Source: Symbiodinium natans (lineage: Eukaryota; Sar; Dinophyceae; Suessiales; Symbiodiniaceae). Taken from it: DNA of 64,000 nt. Within the stretch, counting starts at the first letter, position 1. Every line of letters starts with the position of its first letter. Shown one piece after another: positions 1 to 9,900 of the stretch. The notes under the pieces are model-generated. The model was not told where the DNA came from and did not search any database. It was given only the letters and a program-made list of their open reading frames with translations. The position numbers were made by a program, and so were the translations under genes. The stretch spans positions 358,077 through 422,076 of the forward strand of contig CAJNDS010000946.1 in the NCBI GenBank assembly GCA_905221605.1, read 5' to 3'.

Positions 1-143
1 GACTCTCCCCCCTCAGAACTGCATTGTGTTGGAGTTTCTCACTCCCAAATTTTCGCGGCCAAATGGCCGAAGATCGTTGTGTCCTGGGCCTCTCAGCCCT
101 GTCGATTCTTCAGTTTTGCGTCGAGTCCGTACGCCCAACACCC

Positions 144-213
144 TTCGAGTTTTGAATCAGCTCTGAGTACGACGATCTCTGGTGGGGTCTAGAGACGGCA
201 GCATAAGAGAGAG
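144..213. repeat. Direct repeat, left copy (partner at 1299-1367)
   Basis: A stretch of about 70 bp, starting TTCGAGTTTTGAATCAG and ending CATAAGAGAGAG, recurs almost unchanged at 1299-1367. The two copies bracket the minisatellites in between. I do not recognise it as an RNA gene. Nothing gene-like is seen in bases 1-143. Confidence 0.8.
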
Positions 214-237
214 TAGCGGTTTTGTGGCGACATAGCG

Positions 238-560
238 GTGGACATACGGCGCTTCGTCGCGTCGACACAGAGGCCCGGTGAACCCGGTGTACCCGCAGGT
301 TCACCAGGTACACCTGCGCCGGTTTTGCCCTCCGTTGTCGCGTCGACACAGAGGCTCGGTGAACCCGGTGTACCTGCGGGTTCACCAGGTTCACCTGCGC
401 CAGTTTGCCCACATGGGTCCGGTGAGCCCGGTGTACCCGCAGGTTCACCAGGTACACCTGCGCCGGTTTTGCCCTCAGGTGCAACGTTGTCGCGTCGTCG
501 TTGTTGCCGCCGTCGTCGTGCACGCGCGTTCGTCGCCCCCTCCCCGGTGTACCCGGAACC
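238..560. repeat. Minisatellite of GGTGAACCCGGTGTACC units
   Basis: Imperfect tandem units alternate GGTGAACCCGGTGTACCYGC with its near-complement AGGTTCACCAGGTACACC, then CTGCGCCGGTTTTGCCC. The unit keeps several frames open on both strands. Translated, it gives collagen-like Gly-x-Pro strings, which I regard as a by-product of the repeat and not as a protein. Confidence 0.8.
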
Positions 561-756
561 TGCTCGGCAGCAATTGGCTGGCAACAATTGGCTGGCAATT
601 GGCTCATTAGGCTGGCGCGGGGGCTGCAGGGGCTGCAGGCTGGCAGCCTTGGACTTGGGGGCTGGCTGCAGTGGCTGCAAACCGCAGGGCCTGGGAGGGG
701 CTGCAGTGGTCGCAGGGGCTGCAGTGGCTGCGGGGCAGTGGCAGGGAGGAGCGCTG

Positions 757-1170
757 AGAGGCCTCTAAGGGTTGCTGGCAGGGGTTAGGAGCGCAGTGAG
801 AGGCCTCTAAGGTTGCTGGCACGGGTCAGGAGCGCAGTGAGAGGCCTCTAAGGGTTGCTGGCAGGGGTCAGGAGCGCAGCGAGAGGCCTCTAAGGGTTGC
901 TGGTAGGGGTTAGGTGGCAGGGGTTAGGAGCGCAGGAGGCCTCTAAGGGTTGCTGGCAGGGGTCAGGAGCGCAGTGAGAGGCCTCTAAGGGTTGCTGGCA
1001 GGGGTTAGGAGCGCAGTGAGAGGCCTCTAAGGTTGCTGGCAGGGGTCAGGAGCGCAGTGAGAGGCCTCTAAGGGTTGCTGGCAGGGGTCAGGAGCGCAGT
1101 GAGAGGCCTCTAAGGGTTGCTGGCAGGGGTCAGGAGCGCAGTGAGAGGCCGCTAAGGGTTGCTGGCAGGG
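757..1170. repeat. 42-bp tandem minisatellite
   Basis: About nine to ten copies of a unit containing AGGCCTCTAAGGGTTGCTGG followed by CAGGGGTCAGGAGCGCAG. The unit is about 42 bp, with some shortened copies (for example near 900-930). Confidence 0.85.
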
Positions 1171-1397
1171 GTGCGCCTCGTCGTCGCATCGTCGTCGTCG
1201 CGTCGTCGCCCCCTCCCCGGTGTACCCGGTGAACCTGCGGGTACACCGGGTACACCTGCGCTGCGCTGGGTACACCTGCGCTGCGCTGAGGTCCCCCGTT
1301 CGAGTTTTGAATCAGCTCTGAGTACGACGATCTCTGGTGGGGTCTAGAGACGCCAGCATAAGAGAGAGGCGGCAGCATAAGAGAGAGCAGCGGCTTC

Positions 1398-1680
1398 GGT
1401 GGCAACATATGGGTGGCAACATTTGGGTGGCAACATTTGGGTGGCAACATTTGGCGCGGCTTTGGTGGCAACAATTGCGTGGCAACATTTGCGTGGCAAC
1501 ATTTGCGCGGCAACATTTGCGTGGCAACATTTGGCGCGGCTCCGTGGCAACATTTGCGTGGCAACATTTGCGTGGCAACATTTGCGTGGCAACATTTGCG
1601 CGGCAACATTTGCGTGGCAACATTCGCGGCTCCGTGGCAACATTTGCGTGGCAACATTTGCGTGGCAACATTTGCGTGGC
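1398..1680. repeat. 14-bp tandem repeat GTGGCAACATTTGC
   Basis: About twenty head-to-tail copies of GTGGCAACATTTGC/G, with occasional CGCGGC or GGCTCC interruptions. Open frames on both strands here are repeat artefacts. Confidence 0.85.
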
Positions 1681-1787
1681 CGCAGCTGAAACGCTTTCTT
1701 TGCAGATCCCACCCCCTCCCACGCCCCTCGCTACATGAGCTATATGTGCAATATGCTCCTACTGGGCGTGTATACCCACGCTAATGA

Positions 1788-1866
1788 GCTATATAGGACA
1801 TATAGGACATATAGGATATGTAGGGGGAGCCAGTGGGGCATATAGGACATATAGGACATATAGGAT
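1788..1866. repeat. 9-bp repeat ACATATAGG
   Basis: Two blocks of ACATATAGG units, at 1797-1820 and 1838-1866, separated by a GGGGGAGCCAGTGGGG segment that itself recurs at 1871-1886. Confidence 0.75.
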
Positions 1867-1929
1867 GGGTTGGGGGAGCCAGTGGGGCCGCCGCCGCTGC
1901 CTGGCAGGGAAATCTACCTGGTTTCTTTT

Positions 1930-2700
1930 GGGTCTCTGCCGCCGTCGTCGCAACGCCGCCTTCGTCGCATCGTCGTCCCGTCGTCGTCGCCGCGTCGTCG
2001 CTACGTCGCCATCGTTGCATCGTCGCCGCGTCGTCGTCTCATCGTCGTCGCCGCGTCGTCGTCGCGTCGTCGTCACGCCACCGCCTCGGCGGGTGCCCTC
2101 ACTCCCCGCCCCAACTAGGTGCCCTCACTTCCCGAAGAGGTGCCCTCACTGGGTGCCCTCACTTCCCGAAGACCCCGTCGTGTCGTCGTCGCCTCCTCGC
2201 ATCGCGCTGTCTCCTCACCGCCTCTATCCTCACCGCTATCCTCACCCGTGTCCTCATCCCCGGACCACAGTGCTGGTCGTCGCGCCGTCGTGTCGCCGTG
2301 CCCGCCCCTATCCTCACCGCTATCCTCACCGCCCGGTCCTCACCACTCGTCGCCGCGTCGTCGTCGCGTATACCGCTATCCTCACCGATCCTTGGGGGAG
2401 AGCATGAGGCGCTGCAGCGACTGTGAGGGCCTCGGGGGCTGCAGCGAGGCCCGCGTCGTCGTCGCGTCGTCGTCGCGTCGTCGTCGCCGCCGCGTCGCCT
2501 CGTTTCGCGGGGGCAAGAACCTCTACGCAAGTTGGTGAAGACTCCTGGAGCGACACCTGGGGCGACACCCGCGCGCTCGCGCCGCGTCGTCCCTGCGTCG
2601 TCCCCGCATCGTCCCCGCGTCGTCGCGTCGCCACGTACAGTCCGCTGCGACCACGTGTATGCGTGTTCGTCGTCGTCGCGGGGTCGCACCTGGCGTTCTG
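1930..2700. repeat. GTC/CGT triplet-rich low-complexity DNA
   Basis: Runs of GTCGTC, CGTCGC and CCTCACC make up most of this stretch, and a shorter patch lies at 3095-3150. The apparent arginine/serine-rich open frames on both strands have no protein-like composition. Confidence 0.75.
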
Positions 2701-2912
2701 CACACGCGTTCGTCGAAGCAAGCGACCTGGAAAAACACATCGTGACAAGTACCACGAAAGCCTCAGAGATGTCGGCGGGCTGTACCTGGCCGGGTCGGGC
2801 CAAAGACAACAATGACTTGAACAGTTGCAAGACTGCTACCGCAGCGCGCAGAGATTCGCACTTGCCTACTTTTTTGCTCAGGCGCCCGCCGTTCTTTCAC
2901 AGTGGTCTCTGC

Positions 2913-3105
2913 GCCTGCAGAAATGTCCGCACTAAGACTACATGTAGCCTGCATCTTGCAGGGCCTTCTCGGTTTCGCCCAGGACGTAGAAGACGAAGTA
3001 CCAATGCCGCAAAGCCACCTGGGTGCTGGTGGTGCTCCGGAGGACTGCCTGCGCCGGCTGCAGGCGCCGGAGCCCCACGGGGGCTTGAGCCAACCGCGTC
3101 GTCGC
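2913..3105 (+). CDS. Possible short exon, product unknown
   Basis: A plus-strand frame from about 2902 reads with natural amino-acid composition (ALRLHVACILQGLLGFAQ, then acidic residues) until it runs into GTC repeats. A possible 3' splice site (CTGCAG) lies at about 2914-2920. No family is recognised, and the antisense frame is serine/arginine-rich and less protein-like. It could equally be noncoding DNA next to the DIRS2 3' end. Confidence 0.2.
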
Positions 3106-3354
3106 CGTCGTGTCGCCGTCGTGTCGCCGTGGTGTGGCCGTCGTGTCGTTGTCTTTACCGCTTGTTCCAAATTGGGTTTGAACCCAAAAGCCAAAAGCCT
3201 AACATGGAGACTCGCAAGACACAAAGCAGGCGCTGCATGCCACTCACATTTTTTTCATCAGTGGGCGAATCATTAATCACATCCTGTCACGTGCCGGTGC
3301 ACACAACGCGGTGCACATACATTGCACATGCGTCTCACCATACCCTAGCGAACC

Positions 3355-3463
3355 TCAAGCCCCCTTATTAGCCGACAGTCCAAGGCAGATGGCATCCAGG
3401 TGCTCCGACACGTCGGAACACGGGACACTGATGCCACCCCACAGCAAGTGCTGGGACACCAGC
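3355..3463 (-). pseudogene. DIRS2 RNase H C-terminal remnant (downstream of the LINE)
   Basis: These bases continue the DIRS2 RT-RNase H reading frame that breaks off at 23473. If the LINE and one target-site copy are removed, the frame passes in phase from the AGATCACCCGTCAAG site into GCTGGTGTCCC and ends at a TGA at 3355-3357. The restored tail is about 36 residues. The last acidic RNase H residue (Asp in Ala-Asp-His-Pro-Ser-Arg) lies in the duplicated site itself. This is a sequence-level join and shows that the LINE landed inside the gene. Confidence 0.85.
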
Positions 3464-3478
3464 CTTGACGGGTGATCT
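3464..3478. repeat. LINE target-site duplication, 3' copy
   Basis: CTTGACGGGTGATCT, identical over 15 bp to 23473-23487. It directly abuts the T-run (the poly(A) tail read from the plus strand). The last T could belong to either the site or the tail. Confidence 0.92.
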
Positions 3479-3937
3479 TTTTTTTTTTCATTCATTCGCA
3501 TCAACTGTGGCAGTTGTCATGCGGGCGAGTGTGAGCTAGTCACCCCTCTCTGCTGGAGGGTTCGCCGGTGTGAGGCAGATAAAAAACCCTGCTGTGCCCC
3601 GTGGAGCCCGACAGCAAAGTTGTACAATCCTAGAAAGATAAATACTGCCTTTGGCAGCCGCAAAGCTGTGCTCCTCAGAGCCCGACAGCTGAGGTGTCAC
3701 AGCTGGGAACTAACAAGTGAAGCTAACAAACAAAAAAACTGTACAGGAGACATCATGAGGGCCAGCTTGTCTACAGCCTATGTCTACTCCTTGACAGAGT
3801 GTCGACTCACAAGGCGAGGAGACCTCAGGCCTTGTTGTACTGAGTGTAGAGAGTTAGCCTCTCATGTTTGAGAGCTTGAGAATCATGAATGTCCTGTGTA
3901 CACCAGTGGGGAGTGGAGGCCACTTTCCCATGTAGAG
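3479..3937 (-). other. LINE 3' UTR with hairpins and poly(A) tail
   Basis: This is the noncoding tail after the USP stop. It holds one nested hairpin (core 3913-3923), and two related hairpins at about 3592-3616 (TGCTGT...ACAGCA) and 3665-3691 (AGCTGT...ACAGCT) whose loops share GTGC..C......GAGCCCG. Just beyond the insertion, the DIRS2 remnant contains a TCCGAC-AC-GTCGGA hairpin at about 3403-3416. Short structured 3' ends are commonly used by LINE reverse transcriptases to recognise their own RNA; that role is inferred here. Confidence 0.7.
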
Positions 3938-5110
3938 TCACACATGGCTATTGATGCGGTATGCAAGCAAGTAGCAGTTGGTAAGAATGGCCTGTCGTGT
4001 GGCATCCGTCCCTGGCGTGGCGGCCTGGCCGTCGTCATGTACGAGGTGGCAGGACCAAATATCCTCAGTGTCACCAGGAAAGTAGAATGCCTGATAGTGC
4101 CCGGCCGTTACCACCTTGCCTATATGCATGACCCCTCCGCATAGCTTGTACGGGGTGTTGACAACGTCACCGGCATGTCCAGTGAAGGTGGGAACTGTGA
4201 GATTTTTGTGCATTTCAATCCTCTGCCGCGTTTTCCTAATGCCTCCGGCTGATTGGACAAATCGTCCGATCTGGAGGATGAGAAGTTCGGGGGGTCTAGT
4301 TAAGGCATGTGGCGGGTCTTGTGTATGCCAAGCTGTTACTGCATCCTGTATTCTGAAGGGGTGTTGGACCACCAGTCTTATGTGTGGACAGTTGAACTGC
4401 TCATCCAGGATTTCATATGCCCCTGCTTGTGGGCGTCTAGCTTCCCATCCCCCCTTGAGTGCCACGCAGTCCGTGCGGTTGCAAAGGTGCTGCAGAAACT
4501 CAGCCGCGTCATGCTGTCGCGTGGGCTTCTGCCATCCTGGCCATATGAAGTTCCATGCCGGGTGTCTGGCAATATTCAGGTGCTGGTTGGATCTTGAGGC
4601 CTGTACGATGGCCCCATTGACTTCGCCCAGACCTGATATAAAAGCATCATGGGACCGAGCATAGTGCAGCATGTGAATCACTGCGTTGGCATAGCAAAGG
4701 TTATGTGGATTAGTTAGTGCGAGTGATCTAGCATGAGGCTCATTGGTTATACGATCGCGGGTGCGCCATGCCAATAAAGAGCCCTCCACTTTTGTCCCCG
4801 CGCCCGCAGTCCCATGTTTCCCCCTTGATGGGATGCCTACTTGACCCTGTTTCGGTGTACTCTTCACTGGTTGTTCAGTGGTCGCACTCACCGAATGCCC
4901 CAAAGCCCCATCCATGCTGCCTTTGACCTTGTTCTTAGTGCAAGCCGGATCATTCAGAGTGCTACGGGGTTTTTTCGCTGACATGGCATGGACGGGGGCT
5001 GAAAAGAAATTGCGGATGCCTGTCTGCAGTTGCTCCTTCTCAGTCTCGTTTTGACTGAGCATGGGGCGCGGAGTCCGCTTTCCCCCGAATTTCTCTTGCT
5101 TGCTTTTTAG
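3938..5110 (-). CDS. LINE polyprotein C-terminus: ubiquitin-specific-protease-like domain
   Basis: The frame is open from 6901 to 3938. From about 4730 down it carries the marks of a peptidase C19 (USP/UCH) fold: a Cys box NPHNLCYANAVIHML at about 4670-4725, the QHDAAEFL segment at about 4500-4525, and a His box AGHYQAFYF at about 4085-4110 followed by an Asp-containing tail. The Cys-His pair and the Asn before Cys are present. At about 265 residues it is shorter than most cellular USPs, and I see no Zn-ribbon CxxC pairs in the finger region. Such enzymes remove ubiquitin from proteins. In a LINE it might stabilise the retroelement proteins, which is inference. It is joined to the upstream frame by a -1 shift at about 5108. 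Confidence 0.8.
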   Translation of the reverse strand, partial: LKSKQEKFGGKRTPRPMLSQNETEKEQLQTGIRNFFSAPVHAMSAKKPRSTLNDPACTKNKVKGSMDGALGHSVSATTEQPVKSTPKQGQVGIPSRGKHGTAGAGTKVEGSLLAWRTRDRITNEPHARSLALTNPHNLCYANAVIHMLHYARSHDAFISGLGEVNGAIVQASRSNQHLNIARHPAWNFIWPGWQKPTRQHDAAEFLQHLCNRTDCVALKGGWEARRPQAGAYEILDEQFNCPHIRLVVQHPFRIQDAVTAWHTQDPPHALTRPPELLILQIGRFVQSAGGIRKTRQRIEMHKNLTVPTFTGHAGDVVNTPYKLCGGVMHIGKVVTAGHYQAFYFPGDTEDIWSCHLVHDDGQAATPGTDATRQAILTNCYLLAYRINSHV

Positions 5111-6020
5111 ATCTGCAGTCTCTCGAGCTCCTTGGTGAGCGTCGTCTTGCCCACTCGCTCCCGTCTCAAGCGTAGACCGATCAGCTTGCCCGCGCAGTTG
5201 TTTGCCAAGAGGTCCAGGTCGTGGTAAACGGCTGCCGCCTGTTGATGGACGGTGAGTGTCAGGACCATGGTGATCATTTCCGCCTGCAGGTCCGGCTTCA
5301 GTGGTCGTAGGCTTTGGAACCGGTGCACTGTGTTGTCCTTGGCGGTGTTTGTGATGAGCTGGTTGACTGCCTTTTTTGCGTCCTCGTGAGTGAGGTTGTC
5401 CCGACTTGATGGTAGCGCCTTTTTCTGTACCGGATTCCACTCGTTGTAGATCCACTGGAGCGGAGACCGCGTTGCCCATCCTGCTGTTTCTGCTACCTGT
5501 AGTACCTTGGCGTCGGACTCGATTTTCTCGAGGCGTGCTTTCCATTCCATGAGTAGTACTCCCCATAGCGTGGCCCTCAGCGAGGTGTTGACCGTGCCTT
5601 CCTCGAACTTTGTGTTCCATGTTGCGCTGGCCTGGATCAACATGGAGACAATGCCGTGGTTCGTCGTGTCCAGGAAGAACACGTAGCTCCGGTCTGCCTC
5701 CAAGATCGTCAGTTGGTGTTCGTGTCTGAGTGCTGTTTTGACCAAGGTTTTCAAGGCCGTTCTCACCGTCTCCTCGTCCAGCGACTCCAGGTCCATCATC
5801 AACTCGTCTTCTGCTTCCTGGTCCCGATCCCGTTTTGCCTTGGGAGCTGCCTTGCCTGCGCCCTTGCCCATGCCCTTTCGATACTTTTGCGGCGTCCCTT
5901 GCGGCAGTCTGTGTCTGACGGACGCTTGTCTCTGTGGTGTAGGCGTCGTCGCCAGTGGTGAGCTGAGGCCCCACACTGCCGCCATCTGTTGCTCCGGCGT
6001 GGTCTCCACTGACGTGGAGG
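5107..6020 (-). CDS. LINE polyprotein middle segment, helical, unknown
   Basis: The frame open from 6120 to 5107 has protein-like composition: a basic Gly/Lys patch (GMGKGAGKAAPKAKR), an acidic stretch (DELMMDLESLDEE), then about 230 residues of probable helices ending TLTKELERLQI and a TAA at 5107. The overlapping longer frame is Gly/Arg/Thr-rich and looks like an out-of-frame reading here. The coding path therefore enters this frame near 6000-6030 and leaves it by a -1 step at ATC-TAA-AAA just before the stop. Whether these shifts are mutations, introns or programmed events cannot be decided. No family is recognised. Confidence 0.6.
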
Positions 6021-6910
6021 TCATGGTACAGGCAGAGCTGCAGCAAAGGGAGGCACTTTCGTCTGTGTTCTCGAGCAGACTTTGGGAAGTGGACATTGCA
6101 CCAGCAGCAAGGTCGCGCAACGTGTGCTTGTAGCAGTGTTTCGGATTGAGCTAGACTCTGGACAAGCTGTTTCTGAGAGTCATGCCGCTGCGCCATGTGT
6201 CGTCGCCAGTGTTGGATGTCTTGCACCTGTTCACCGCATAGGAGACATCGTGTCTTGGCAAGCATGGACATGTGCTGTATGTGCAGTTGCATCTCATCTT
6301 GAGTAGGTGATTTGAGGTAAATCGCAACGTCCATCCCTGGGTGTGGTACAGGCCATACTGCAGGGAGCTGGGTCTCAGGTGAAGCGGAGGCCGCCTGTCT
6401 GCTGGTCCTTGCAAGTATCAGCTGAAAAAGAACTGGGCATTGAGAGCAATGCCGATCTGAGCCGTGCACCATTCTGTCACACCACTCACATGTATGGTCC
6501 CTTTTGAAGAGGTGCTTGAAGGCCTGGCATGAAGTGTGTATGTCTGAGGTGATATGCCGTGCAAGATTCGTATGCACTCTCTGGATATGCGTTTTAATCA
6601 TGCCGGCATCAGCGATCCAGCGGCCACAGAAACCGCAGTGCTGTTTGAGGTAGGTTTTGTGTAATGCTGCTTGGGTGCATATTCCCTCATGACTTTGAAG
6701 CAATGCCAGTGTCGCTTCGTTTTGCAGGAGCGTGCTCTCCTCAGTCGTGGTGTTCCGTGGTTCGTGTTGCCGCTCTTTAGGGTCAACAGGGGTATGTGGG
6801 GTGTCGACCTTGTGTGGAACAGGCTCTGTTTCTTTAACAGTCTTCGTATCCTGCTGGCTATTGTTGTTCGAGTCATGAGCTGTTTGGTGTGCCAACCGCA
6901 TACATTTTGC
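6021..6910 (-). CDS. LINE polyprotein C2H2 zinc-finger segment
   Basis: In this frame several Cys/His finger motifs follow one another: CGFCGRWIADAGMIKTHIQRVH style C-x2-C-x12-H-x4-H at about 6565-6625, CEWCDRM...CSQC at about 6440-6500, CLLCGEQ...HWRRHMAQRH at about 6180-6245, and CCWCNVHF...HRRKC at about 6050-6110. Upstream, in the main frame, lie CSICGLYY (about 7100) and CKHCLLKL (about 6970). Zinc fingers after the reverse transcriptase are usual for LINE ORF2 proteins and help bind nucleic acid. The change from the main frame occurs near 6895-6910, where CAT-C-ATG-CAAAATGTATGC lets either frame finish a finger, so a small indel is likely. Confidence 0.7.
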
Positions 6911-9900
6911 ATGATGTGCCCTTTTAATGCACCCCAGTCATACAGCTTCAGAAGACAGTGTTTGCATTGTGGCATGCCCGCAACAGAATGTTGTTCGGGT
7001 TTGTAGTCAATACTGAGTTTGTTGGCTTGAATCTGTCCGTGTCTGAGCGCCTGGTGTTGCCTAAGGGCTTTTTGGGTCGGGTAGTATAGGCCACATATGG
7101 AGCAGGGATGTTGGCTAGAGCTGGAGAGTTCCACCAGCGTCACAGTGCGTTGTTCCACAGCATGGCTGGCAAGTTGTTTGTGTAGCATTTGCCAATACTC
7201 AAAGGTCTTAGTTTCGCACGTGGCAGGATCGCCTCGTCCTTGTTGCATAGCATCAAGTTTGCGCGCAATGCGTTCCGTCAGCATGTGTACAGGATCCTTC
7301 AGGTTGTAGGTTTCTCTCAGCGTCTGATTACTCACCTTTGTGAGGTGAGCTGGCATGCCTGTGACCGCTCTGAGTTGGCGGTGAAACCACGCCCTCAGCT
7401 TAGTTATCATTTGGCCAGAGAAAGGAGTAGTCAGCAGACCATAAAGCGCACTGTTTACCACGCAAGCCTGCCAAACCCGTACTCTGTAGTGCCTGGACAA
7501 TCCCTTGCGTGATCTGATGCTTTTGCGAAGTTGCGTAACTTTCGCCTCAGCTTCAGCAAGCCTAAAGTCAAGTGTATGGCCGGTGCCCTCTTTCAGTGTG
7601 AGCTTGGTGCCAAGGTAAGTGATGGATTCACACATCGGTATGAGATGTGTTTGTGCTCCATCTTGTAGTTTCCAATGCGCCTGGTTGCGAACTATAACCG
7701 TGCGGCTTTTGACAAATTTTTCAAGTTGCGCTCCCTGGACCCGAATGACCAAACTGGATTTATCCGGATTAACCTTGAGCCCGTATGTTTCCAACATGTG
7801 AAAAAGTGCCACTATCGTCTCCTCCATTTGCTTGGCATCATCCACCGTTTTGAGAAGCCAATGGCCTAAATGGTCATCGGCGAACAACGTGAATGGAAGC
7901 TGCAGCGGCGTTTGACCAGCGGGAGTAAGATCCCAGAGTAACTGAGACGACAGCACGGCCCATAGGGCTGGTGCTAGTCGACATCCCTGGCGAATTCCTT
8001 GCGTCGTGCAGATGTCTGTCCGGTGAAATTTATCCCTGACCTGGTAAGCAGCCTGCTCGTGGATGGCGGTGACGGTAGATCTAAGGTCAGCATCAACCTG
8101 GTGGAGTGCCAACGCTCTATCTAGTTTTGCACGGTTGACACGATCAAAAGCTTGGCTGAGGTCGACTGACAGGAGGCACCCTCCTGATTCGCCTTTGACC
8201 TGTCCAGTTTCTTTGCGCTGTCTCGTCAGGAACCTATTCCCACCCAAGGCCTTAAGACCGTCCTTGATGTCATGTATGCATGCGTTGACCCTTGCCAGCG
8301 CATCCGACGTGTCCCGTGCCGGAAGGTATGCATACTGTGGAGTGTGAGTAAGGCTGGCGCAGGCCTGCATCAGTAGCTGATTTTTGATGTGGCCTGCAAA
8401 CGCCTTGCCATCCGGTCTGAGTAGGCCTATAGGTCTGAGAGCAGCTGCGGTGGATGGAGGCTTATGTGGTTTGGGAAGGAAACACAACTGAGGGTTCTTC
8501 CATGCATCAGGTAGTGCAGAGGTTACCGGCTGAAGTCCTTTGGCTATGCAGGCCATGGCTGGCGCCACAATTGTCGCGCAGGCCTTCCACGCTGTGGCCG
8601 GAGCGGAGTCCGCAGGCACGGCCTTGCCTATAGGAGTACATTTGAGCTGTGTCGTCCATTCACAGGCAGTCAAAGGCATGCTAAGCATCTGGCCTGGTCG
8701 AGTGGGAGATGCCGCCGGGGGTGCGAAGAGTTGTTTGCAGTGTTGGACAAGTGCTTGGTGTTCCTGGTGCAGAGACATGGGCGATCCATCCGGGTGCTTA
8801 AGCATGATCCTGGGCTTGGGCTTCCAGGGCAGGAGTCGCTTGACTGCACCATAGAGACGCTTCGTGTTATGCGTCTGAGCGGCCCTTTCAGCTTGCTGTA
8901 AGTGCCCCAGTGCTATGGCCCGTTGATGCTGGAGATGATATTGCTTGCTCTGCCGTCCTGCCTTGTTGAAGAGGAGCACCCATTGCCATGTGCGAAGCAC
9001 TCCTGACAGGGTGAATGGCTTGCATCGCTGAAGATCCCTACGTCTCTGCCACATGTGGTAGACGCGGGCAGGCAGTGTGATGGTCGAGCCACCTACTTCG
9101 TCAGGGTGGGTCAACAGCTCTTTCCACGCAGCAAAGATGGCCTTGCACTGTGCTTTGGTTTGGCCTCGATTGGTGTGTGCTGATGTAGCTGTTGGGAAGA
9201 GGTCAGAGACCTCACGCAGTAATGTGTGATTGATGTGATCTGCAGTCAGTGGGAGGCCGTGGTTCAAGCTGTGATTTATCTCCAACTCCACTTTACTCTT
9301 TAATTGTGTGATTCGGTGATCCTTCTGGCGATACGCGTAGTCAAGGTCATGTCTCGAGTATTGTAGTTCCTGTTGCATTTTGGCCTTGGGCAAGTGGAAG
9401 TGCTTGATGATTCGGACATCAGCAATGAGGGCCGAGTGTGTGAGCTCTTTCCACGCCCCAAAGGGTGCCTCTTGTTTGACTACTTGCTTCGCTCTGGTGT
9501 CAGCACTTGGTGCGCGCACAAGGATATAGTCAATCTGAGAGTTGCCCGTACGGGTGTGGTTGGTGCATGGGTCCTTCATATGCCAAGTGTTTAGAGCAAC
9601 CAGGGCGTTGTCTTGTATGAATCTTGGAAGTGTGAGTGGGTCAAGGGCTTGGTGATAGGCCGAGCGGTTCACGCGTGTCCCGATCAATCCGTTTACTGCG
9701 TGTACCTCTGAGTTAAAATCTCCCGCTAGAATCAGGGTGTCTCTTCTAGCCATGCCCTGTATTGTGGCAGTGCACTTATCGAGCAGGGTTTGCCGCCTCT
9801 GTTTGTTTTGTTCCGGATCATCCGTGTGTATCCAAACATGTTGGTATATGTTAAGTGTTTCGATGGCTGCCTCTTTGTGGCATACCTTCACTCTTAGAAC

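Noticed and set aside
238-768. Collagen-like plus-strand open frame
   Set aside because: It follows the minisatellite period, several frames on both strands are equally open, and no start or stop context supports a gene.
1784-2830. Arg/Ser-rich open frames on both strands
   Set aside because: They come from GTC/CGT triplet repeats and have no protein-like composition.
2763-3224. Minus-strand frame next to the DIRS2 remnant as a recombinase
   Set aside because: Ser/Arg-rich with none of the Arg, His-x-x-Arg or Tyr motifs.
4150-4175. Another nested hairpin (GTTGACAAC within GGTG...CACC)
   Set aside because: The core differs from GYGGAGNCCRC. It may be a relative but was not counted.
5110-6000. 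The long frame (6901-3938) taken as coding all the way
   Set aside because: In this stretch it is Gly/Arg/Thr-rich, while the overlapping frame is natural; the coding path changes frame.
6790-6815. Another nested hairpin near GTGTCGACC
   Set aside because: No convincing outer stem and a different core; left out of the family.
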